28,840 nucleotides of DNA, taken from contig CAZSDG010000006.1 of NCBI GenBank assembly GCA_964605575.1, positions 1 to 28,840 on the forward strand, in the 5' to 3' direction. This document shows positions 23,761 to 28,840 of the stretch, one piece after another. Numbering within the stretch: the stretch's first letter is position 1; the number at the start of each line of letters is the position of its first letter. The stretch comes from JAAZHN01 sp964605575. Its GTDB lineage: Bacteria > Bacillota_I > Bacilli_A > RF39 > UBA660. The notes under the pieces are model-generated. The model was not told the DNA's origin. It searched no databases and worked only from the letters and a program-made list of their open reading frames with translations. Both the position numbers and the translations under genes were made by a program.

Positions 23761-24345
23761 TTAATAGTATGTTGTTTGCATTGCTTTAATCCAGGCTGGA
23801 GTATAATGGCTACCGTGCCACTCAATAACTCTTGCAAAGATATTTTCATAATCATTATAAAATGAGTTAAATATTTCGGGATTATCCTGTTCCCTACTTA
23901 TTCTTTTTGCCTCTAATAGAGCTTGAAATTTATCTAATAAATAGACAAATATAGCCTCATTAGAACTTAATGATTCAAATTCTTCCCAAAGACTAAGTAA
24001 ATTATCCCGACCAGGATGATTAGCTAAAAGTTCAATAATAGCCTCTTTTTCCCTTCGATGTTTTTCTCTTTTTGATATTCCATCAAAGGGAGTAATATCA
24101 CCAATTTTTATTTCACCAAACTCATGAATCCCAATCATTTCATAAACTCTTTGCATATCTAAATCAGTTTTATACTGGTGTGAGATTAAGATTGCTAAGT
24201 TTAACATGCCAGCAACATGTTCAGAAACACTTTCAATTCTTCCCTTTACTTCTCTTAATACCCAACCTTTTCTTAATCTTTCTTCACTTTTTAAGATATT
24301 ATTTTGTTCATACACAGCTAATGTTTCATTAATACTTCTTCCCAT
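23761..24345 (-). CDS. HD-domain hydrolase, YfbR / 5'-deoxynucleotidase-like
   Basis: A 194-residue protein with ESVSEHVAGM (His43), IGIHEFGEIKIGDITPFDG (His74-Glu75, Asp83), KREKHRREKEA and LLDKFQALLE (Asp137). Order and spacing match the YfbR/HDDC2 family, which removes phosphate from deoxynucleoside 5'-monophosphates. The usual HD doublet reads His-Glu here, a change also seen in some family members. Arg-Lys-Gly-Trp (residues 26-28 region) is the substrate-side motif preceding the first His. It lies 7 nt after guanylate kinase in the same unit, which suits a nucleotide-pool role. Confidence 0.85.
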   Translation of the reverse strand: MGRSINETLAVYEQNNILKSEERLRKGWVLREVKGRIESVSEHVAGMLNLAILISHQYKTDLDMQRVYEMIGIHEFGEIKIGDITPFDGISKREKHRREKEAIIELLANHPGRDNLLSLWEEFESLSSNEAIFVYLLDKFQALLEAKRISREQDNPEIFNSFYNDYENIFARVIEWHGSHYTPAWIKAMQTTYY

Positions 24346-24352
24346 AAACCCT

Positions 24353-25027
24353 CTAATTAATTTCTCTTTCTATATTTTCAAGATCCTTATCAACTAATGC
24401 TTCATGCATTTCTTCTTCAACTGAATCAACGTGTATTTCCTCAATTCTATCTACCCGGCAATGCTCAGATAGTAAAATTGAATTTACTTTTGCAGTTGCT
24501 ATGTCAATATCATCATTAACAACTACATAATTATACTTTGTATATTCGTTTATTTCGTTATATGCCGTTTTAAACCTTTGTAAGATTTTTTCTTTAGTTT
24601 CTGTTTTTCTTCCTTCTAATCTATTTTTTAATTCTCGCATTGAAGGCGGCATGATAAAGATGAATATTGCATCACTAACTTTATCTTGAATTTGTAATGC
24701 TCCTTGAATTTCAATTTCTAAAATAACATCAATTCCCGCGTTTAATTTTTCTTCTATTTTTTTGGTTGGTGTTCCATAATAGTTATCATTGTACTTGGCA
24801 TATTCTAAAAATTTATTATCATTAATTGAGTCTCTAAAAACTTCTTTACTAACATAAAAGTAATCTATTCCCTCTTCTTCGCCTGGTCTAATTGTCCTAG
24901 TTGTCATTGAAACTGAATACCAAATTTTCGGATTAATGCTCTTTAATTTTTTAGCAATTGTTCCTTTGCCACAACCAGATGGTCCACTGATAACAATTAA
25001 GTTCCCCTTACATTTTTCTAAAATCAT
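24353..25027 (-). CDS. gmk: Guanylate kinase
   Basis: A 224-residue P-loop kinase converting GMP to GDP with ATP. The P-loop is ISGPSGCGKGTIAKKL (residues 13-28). GMP-binding motifs are VSMTTRTIRPGEEEGIDYFYV and FLEYAKYNDNYYGTP, followed by DVILEIEIQGALQI and the lid segment GRKTETKEKILQRF. The C-terminal ~30 residues (EEIHVDSVEEEMHEALVDKD) extend beyond the typical ~200-residue enzyme and are acidic. Start ATG 25027 overlaps the stop of the upstream HD-domain gene. This is an essential housekeeping gene; it is not in the usual rpoZ/priA setting. Confidence 0.96.
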   Translation of the reverse strand: MILEKCKGNLIVISGPSGCGKGTIAKKLKSINPKIWYSVSMTTRTIRPGEEEGIDYFYVSKEVFRDSINDNKFLEYAKYNDNYYGTPTKKIEEKLNAGIDVILEIEIQGALQIQDKVSDAIFIFIMPPSMRELKNRLEGRKTETKEKILQRFKTAYNEINEYTKYNYVVVNDDIDIATAKVNSILLSEHCRVDRIEEIHVDSVEEEMHEALVDKDLENIEREIN

Positions 25028-25815
25028 TATTTTTCCTTATCTATTTGTTCATCAATAAAATTGATGGCAAATGAACGAATTATTTCCATTTTATCTTTAG
25101 TAATTGAATCCTGATAATTTACTCTATCAACCAAAATATTAATATAATCATTATCTTTAATATATTTCAAACCAGAAATAAAATTATAATCAAAAATAAA
25201 TGCTAAGTGAGATACCCACATATCAATTGATGTTTTTCGATTTTTATTGATAATTGCTTTTTTATTCATAAATGTATTATAAACACTATCTGATATTTGA
25301 TCACTTTCTAATATTTCTTTAGAGAAGTTATTATTAACATCTTCCAATTCCTCTTCAGCTTTTACTCTAAAGTTATCTGTTTTATCTGCATCTCTAATTA
25401 TTTTTGCATGGAGCAGTTCTCTTTCGTTTAAACCATCTTCAATAGTATATTTATTATGATTTAGGATAGCTTTCTTAATTATTTCATCATAAATATCTGT
25501 TTCAATAAATTCTCTAATTAGTCCATCATCAAAAAGAATTTCAACTCCGTATGAAGCATGATTCATAGTTTTACTATCATTAAAACTAGAAAACAGCCTT
25601 GCTTGTTCAAAACGACCAATATCATGTAATAACCCAATTAGTTTAGCAAGTTCAATATCTTCTTCTGATAGATTTAAATCTTTAGCAATATATTCTGACA
25701 TAGAAACCACACCATAAGTATGGGTGTTTTTAAGTTTTATTTTACTATCGAGAAAGTCATAATTGCTTACGTAACTAGCAAATCTATTCTTGGCTTTTTC
25801 ATAATCTATTAACAT
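25027..25815 (-). CDS. HD-domain phosphohydrolase of unknown substrate
   Basis: A 262-residue protein. The metal-binding residues of the HD superfamily are His32 (NTHTYGVVSMSEYIA), His64-Asp65 (IGLLHDIGRFEQARL), His86 (NHASYGVEIL), His120 (AILNHNKYTI) and Asp142 (IIRDADKTDNFRV). The extra histidines suggest a two-metal site. Related proteins act on nucleotides or phosphate esters, but no substrate is assigned to this subgroup to my knowledge. ATG 25815 overlaps the TAA of the metallopeptidase-like gene (TAATG), and its own stop overlaps the guanylate kinase start. Confidence 0.88.
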   Translation of the reverse strand: MLIDYEKAKNRFASYVSNYDFLDSKIKLKNTHTYGVVSMSEYIAKDLNLSEEDIELAKLIGLLHDIGRFEQARLFSSFNDSKTMNHASYGVEILFDDGLIREFIETDIYDEIIKKAILNHNKYTIEDGLNERELLHAKIIRDADKTDNFRVKAEEELEDVNNNFSKEILESDQISDSVYNTFMNKKAIINKNRKTSIDMWVSHLAFIFDYNFISGLKYIKDNDYINILVDRVNYQDSITKDKMEIIRSFAINFIDEQIDKEK

Positions 25816-26624
25816 TATTTCTTTACTCCTTTTAAACTTTGTTTATTTTGATATTCAGTTAAGATTTTTTCTAACTCACTATAGTCTATTTTACTATATT
25901 CTTTAGCTTTTTTTATTGGACCAGTTAGACCTGAATATGACTTATTATAATATGGTTCAAATTTTTTTGCCATCTCTTTTACAATTTCTTTATATAAAGA
26001 AACAGCTTCTAAACCGTGTGTTTTTTCTAATAATTTATATATTTCAAAATGATTACTTGTAACCGCTATTTTATTAGTTAAATCTTCACCAAATATTTTT
26101 TGAAAAATATTAGCGATTTTCACTTCTTTAGGGTAACCACAAGCAGAAGTTACTAATCCATATTTAAGAGCAAGCTCTCTTGTTTTTAATTCGGTTAAGC
26201 CTTCACTAAAAGCATCAGCCCCAGAAAAACCACATAAATGCATTGCTTCATGTAAAATTGTTTCTAAGAAAAATTCTACAGGTGTTAAGCCTTTTTTGAA
26301 GACATGTTTAATATAGTCTTCAAAGGTATTATCATTTTCAATAATGGTTTTACTAGTATGTGTTTGATGATTTTTATTTGAACCAAATCCAGGAATTGTT
26401 CTCATATAACTAAGTATCTTATATGCCTCTTTAGGAAAATACATCTTACCATCACGAACAAACATGGAAATAGTTCCCAGCTCTTCAATATTGATAACGC
26501 TATTAAAGTCTTGAATACTATCTAAATAAATCATTGTTTCAACTGGAATATAACTTTTATACTCCTCTTTAATGATTTCAACATATTCTTTTAATTTAGC
26601 TGCTAATATAGATTGATCACTCAT
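25815..26624 (-). CDS. Putative zinc metallopeptidase-like protein
   Basis: A 269-residue protein with HEAMH at residues 125-129 (FFLETILHEAMHLCG) and EGLTE at 141-145, the order of a gluzincin-like HExxH...E zinc site. No signal peptide or membrane helix is visible, so the protein is cytoplasmic. Apart from the zinc site I do not recognise the family. The C-terminus (SYSGLTGPIKKAKEYSKIDY) is basic. The ATG follows TTAGGAGAAAAT, and the upstream ASCH gene ends in a TGA that is in frame with this gene, only four codons before the ATG (see findings). Confidence 0.75.
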   Translation of the reverse strand: MSDQSILAAKLKEYVEIIKEEYKSYIPVETMIYLDSIQDFNSVINIEELGTISMFVRDGKMYFPKEAYKILSYMRTIPGFGSNKNHQTHTSKTIIENDNTFEDYIKHVFKKGLTPVEFFLETILHEAMHLCGFSGADAFSEGLTELKTRELALKYGLVTSACGYPKEVKIANIFQKIFGEDLTNKIAVTSNHFEIYKLLEKTHGLEAVSLYKEIVKEMAKKFEPYYNKSYSGLTGPIKKAKEYSKIDYSELEKILTEYQNKQSLKGVKK

Positions 26625-26636
26625 ATTTTCTCCTAA

Positions 26637-27038
26637 TCATTTTTTTAGATAATTCCAAATACCTAATTGTCCCTTAGCAATAATTGGTTTTTTAAGTTTA
26701 ACAATATTTTCTAAATACCAAGCATAATTACCAACTTTATATTCTCCACACATATATTCAATATTATTTTGTTTGACTTCACGGATTAATTCTTCAGTCA
26801 TTAGTTTGCAATCAACCAAATCACATTTTGCAATAATATAACCATATTTTAAGTCTATATTCTTTAGTAATGATAGTTGAGTTTCATAAATTGAACGCTC
26901 TTTTTTTGTTAATACTTTTTTACTAGCATGAATATATAATTCACCCCGATATTTAGTGGGCCAACTTCTTGTTTCAATGTTTTTTATACCCTCTTTAATT
27001 AAACTTGCCCATGGTTCTTTTATACTAATTACTTTCAT
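26637..27038 (-). CDS. ASCH-domain protein
   Basis: A 133-residue protein with the ASCH fold signature: SIKEPWASLIKEGIKNIETR at the N-terminus, RGELYIHASKK, YIIAKCDLVDC, YAWYLENIVKLKKPI and the closing GQLGIWNY. ASCH is a beta-barrel related to PUA and is thought to bind RNA; some members have amidohydrolase or ribonuclease activity, so a precise role cannot be given. The ATG overlaps the upstream stop (TAATG). The stop codon is TGA at 26637-26639. Confidence 0.88.
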   Translation of the reverse strand: MKVISIKEPWASLIKEGIKNIETRSWPTKYRGELYIHASKKVLTKKERSIYETQLSLLKNIDLKYGYIIAKCDLVDCKLMTEELIREVKQNNIEYMCGEYKVGNYAWYLENIVKLKKPIIAKGQLGIWNYLKK

Positions 27039-27787
27039 TATTTTTCAACGATAACATTAAGTTCACAAGTCAACCTTTTATTTTCTTTTAATTCTGACGG
27101 AGTATCAATAGAAAATTTTGCTTGAGATGTTAATGTATACTCTCCTGTTGGAAGGATTAAGTCTTTTTCATTAAAAAACTTTTTCCATTCTTCGGTTTTC
27201 GGAGTGTCCGCACCCCAAGCACCACTTTTAACCAATGGAAACTCATATAATTCATCTTTCATAAGTGTTGTAGATATTAATATATCATTAACAATCCCTT
27301 CCATAATAAAGTCCTTACCATCAGTAATGTTAAATGTTATATATGGTAATGCGTGGTATATTTTTACACTTTCTTTTTTACCAATATATTTTATTGTAGC
27401 CCAGCTAATGATTTTTTCTTTTTCTTTATAGACTTTCTTATCTGTATAAAAGTTCATTTCAAAGTCTTGGACCTTACAACTAGTCGAGTTATCACTACTA
27501 ACTGGAAAATCATTAACTTGTTTTTTATTATCTAAACTTATTTCTTTTAGAAAGAACCAAGGACCAAACTTAATATGCGCATCACTAGATAATGGTTGAT
27601 TTGGAGATACACCCGTAAATCTTTGCATTTGATACCCTAATCCATAATAATTATATGGATCTTTATCATCAAAACTAAGCATAAATAACGGTTTCAGATT
27701 TCTTTTTACCCTATTATAATCAACTAAGCCGAATATTGTTCCAATAAATATTAATAAAACTAATACTAAAGTAAGTTTTTTCTTCAT
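27038..27787 (-). CDS. Secreted or membrane-anchored protein of unknown function
   Basis: A 249-residue protein. A basic start and one hydrophobic segment (LTLVLVLLIFIGTIFGLVDY) act as signal peptide or anchor; no lipobox is present. The rest is extracytoplasmic and has recognisable blocks (YYGLGYQMQRFTGVSPNQPL, IKFGPWFF, then LPTGEYTLTSQAKF near the end). The second half resembles a beta-sandwich of the kind found in bacterial Ig-like/BsuPI-type domains, but this is an impression only. The ATG follows AAAGGAGAAAATTT. It is first in the seven-gene unit that runs to the coiled-coil gene. Confidence 0.78.
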   Translation of the reverse strand: MKKKLTLVLVLLIFIGTIFGLVDYNRVKRNLKPLFMLSFDDKDPYNYYGLGYQMQRFTGVSPNQPLSSDAHIKFGPWFFLKEISLDNKKQVNDFPVSSDNSTSCKVQDFEMNFYTDKKVYKEKEKIISWATIKYIGKKESVKIYHALPYITFNITDGKDFIMEGIVNDILISTTLMKDELYEFPLVKSGAWGADTPKTEEWKKFFNEKDLILPTGEYTLTSQAKFSIDTPSELKENKRLTCELNVIVEK

Positions 27788-27810
27788 AAATTTTCTCCTT
27801 TTCTATATCA

Positions 27811-27819
27811 ATTATATCA
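27811..27819 (-). promoter_or_regulatory. Extended -10 promoter for the 27787-23457 operon
   Basis: The minus strand reads TGATATAAT, 24 nt before ATG 27787. All genes down to 23457 are spaced by 13 nt or less or overlap, so this may be the sole promoter of the unit. Confidence 0.6.
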
Positions 27820-27823
27820 TTTT

Positions 27824-28417
27824 ATTAGTTTAGTTTTACTAAATGTTTTAATATTTAGTGGTTGCAGCAAGAATAATGATACCAAACCAGGCAATGAAGA
27901 AATGACACAACTAAAAACAGTAGAAAGAACCGAAAGTAACAAGATGTTATTTGATAAGTATATCCAACCGTTCTACGCTATTAAAATTGGGGATAAAAGG
28001 GATAATGTAGAAAAAATACTAGGTTATGTTGGGGATGATTTTAAAAATCCTGATGGCAGTATAGAAACATATTACCGCAAAGACGAAAAAAATATTGTAA
28101 TTGAATATTCTGAAAATAACACAGTAAAAAGCAAAACATCAGATTTCCCTTATGGAGATATTATTGATCTTATTAATGCCAAAATACCTAGCAGTATAGC
28201 TGAAAAAATAAAAGTAGGAATGACTTACTCTGAGGTAGAAAAAATAGTTGGAATACCTGGTTTAATTTCCAAAGAATATATTGAACCTGCAGTTAACGGT
28301 CGTTACTTCACCATTATCTGGCGAGGAACAGATAATAATAATTTAACTGTCATGTTTGATTCAAGTAATTTAGTCTATACTTGGTTATTTAATGGGGAAG
28401 ATTATCCTAAAGATTAA
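27824..28417 (+). pseudogene. Lipoprotein with two BamE/SmpA-like repeats, start codon missing
   Basis: The frame contains a lipoprotein signal: ISLVLLNVLIFSGC with Cys at 27863-27865, followed by SKNNDTKPGNEE. No ATG, GTG, TTG or CTG precedes it in frame; the first start-like codon is ATT at 27824, without a ribosome binding site. The first ATG is at 27902, inside the mature region, and would give a 171-residue cytoplasmic protein. The mature part has two similar units: YAIKIGDKRDNVEKILG and EKIKVGMTYSEVEKIVGIPG, each the first helix-turn of a SmpA/OmlA (BamE)-like or BLIP-like fold, followed by beta-strand-rich sequence. In Gram-positives such lipoproteins have no firm function. Either the gene lost its first codons or it uses a rare start. 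Confidence 0.65.
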
Positions 28418-28499
28418 TTCAATTAATAGAAATTAATGGTTTTGTTATTGTATTAATTTTATAACCATAAATTAAATGACAAACAATGTTTTAGGTTAA

Positions 28500-28745
28500 T
28501 TAGATATCTAGTTCAATTATCATACCTGATGACATATTTTTTATGTTTACTGTGTCTTTTAACTTATCAATAAATTCTTCGGCAACTAAATCAGAGGTAC
28601 AATGTCCTAAGAAAACATTTGAAATGTTATTTGTTAAAAAGTATTCAATGGTTTTTTCGCTAACATTATCTGATTCTTTTAAATGAAACCCACCAACTAT
28701 TGTAATTGGTCAATCTTTATCTTTTTCTTTCATTTCTTCATAATT
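28500..28745 (-). pseudogene. C-terminal remnant of a metallo-beta-lactamase-fold hydrolase
   Basis: The frame encodes NYEEMKEKDKD, TGA (28710-28712), then PITIVGGFHLKESDNVSEKT, IEYFLTNNISNVFLGHCTSD and SSGMIIELDI, ending in TAA at 28500-28502. GGFHL and GHCT are the C-terminal metal-binding His motifs of the 7,8-dihydropterin synthase-like branch of the metallo-beta-lactamase fold. The HxHxDH motif and the rest of the N-terminal two thirds are absent: an in-frame TAA occurs at 28746-28748. It is therefore 5'-truncated and also interrupted by TGA. Confidence 0.7.
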
Positions 28746-28840
28746 TTAATTATTAGTATAGATAATAATATATATCCTACTGGGCCAATGATATGATATA
28801 TGATTGCAAACTCACTCATCTTATTAAGATCTACTAACAT
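28730..28840 (-). CDS. Partial small membrane protein at window edge
   Basis: A frame runs from the window edge (ATG at 28840, possibly internal) for 36 codons to TGA at 28730-28732: MLVDLNKMSEFAIIYHIIGP, then VGYILLSILIIKIMKK. It has one clear membrane segment and a basic end, consistent with a small membrane protein or the end of a larger one. It overlaps the metallo-hydrolase remnant in another frame by a few bases, so a fusion junction lies nearby. Low confidence as a gene. Confidence 0.35.
   Translation of the reverse strand: MLVDLNKMSEFAIIYHIIGPVGYILLSILIIKIMKK

Larger units (their letters stand above)
28418..28840. other. Gene-remnant region at the window end
   Basis: This stretch holds no complete gene. 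It contains a short AT-rich spacer (28418-28499) without a convincing terminator, the tail of a metallo-hydrolase gene, and an overlapping out-of-frame open frame with one membrane segment that may continue beyond the window. Confidence 0.6.

Noticed and set aside
23586..23855. Longer start for the coiled-coil gene reaching back to 23855
   Set aside because: It would overlap the HD-domain gene for 95 bases; ATG 23747 has its own GGTGAT site and begins the consistent coiled-coil sequence.
1..28840. Whole-window use of TGA as tryptophan (mycoplasma-type code)
   Set aside because: Long conserved genes (RNase R, YfhO-LtaS, guanylate kinase, S66 peptidase) contain only TGG and no internal TGA, which would be improbable in such AT-rich DNA under that code.
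1..28840. CRISPR arrays, insertion sequences, phage genes
   Set aside because: No regularly spaced direct repeats, transposase motifs or phage structural genes were found on either strand.

Overview
The window is strongly AT-rich DNA from a bacterial scaffold assembled with a gap: a run of exactly 100 N lies at 5056-5155. Short overlapping operons, GGAGG-type ribosome binding sites, TTG/GTG starts and family matches point to a Gram-positive (Firmicutes/Bacilli-like) genome. A lipoteichoic acid synthase domain, an LD-carboxypeptidase and the remnant of a sortase-type surface protein imply a walled cell. The tmRNA tag ending in Ala-Phe-Ala resembles mollicute tags as I recall them, so I infer an uncultured walled lineage near the Mollicutes. 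No tRNA, rRNA, insertion sequence, phage gene or CRISPR array was seen.

Layout. 1-4504: two tandem ABC transporter genes (ATPase fused to a MacB-like permease), the first cut by the window edge. 4525-5311: the C-terminal part of a radical SAM protein, the gap, and the start of a small membrane protein. 5308-7585: an RluA-type pseudouridine synthase and a conserved membrane protein of unknown function. 7680-10013: RNase R on the plus strand, closed by a bidirectional terminator. 10034-11306: a three-gene minus-strand unit (membrane-anchored protein, Nudix hydrolase, acetyltransferase). 11378-12499: a divergently transcribed, unusual sigma-70 family factor. 12489-19993: a six-gene envelope and nucleotide unit (DUF2752, Pr6Pr-like, a giant YfhO-LtaS fusion, S66 carboxypeptidase, dCMP deaminase, phosphodiesterase). 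20032-22448: a DUF4234 protein and a transglutaminase-like protein with a small partner. 22562-22915: tmRNA (ssrA) with its own promoter and terminator. 22979-23459: a decay zone with remnants of a surface protein, a ceramidase-like gene and a coiled-coil gene broken by TGA. 23457-27787: a seven-gene unit including guanylate kinase, two HD-domain hydrolases, a zinc-peptidase-like protein and an ASCH protein. 27824-28840: a second decay zone, with a lipoprotein lacking a start codon and the tail of a metallo-beta-lactamase-fold protein.

The most striking single object is the 1477-residue protein at 14474-18907. It joins a YfhO-type polytopic membrane domain (a family linked to glycosylation of lipoteichoic acid) to a complete LtaS-type polymerase domain with all four metal/catalytic residues. 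Second is the sigma factor, whose C-terminus looks like a second, degenerate region-4 domain. Two in-frame TGA codons in otherwise open frames raise the question of genetic code, but the long intact genes use TGG for Trp and several genes end naturally in TGA, so pseudogene decay is the more likely explanation.
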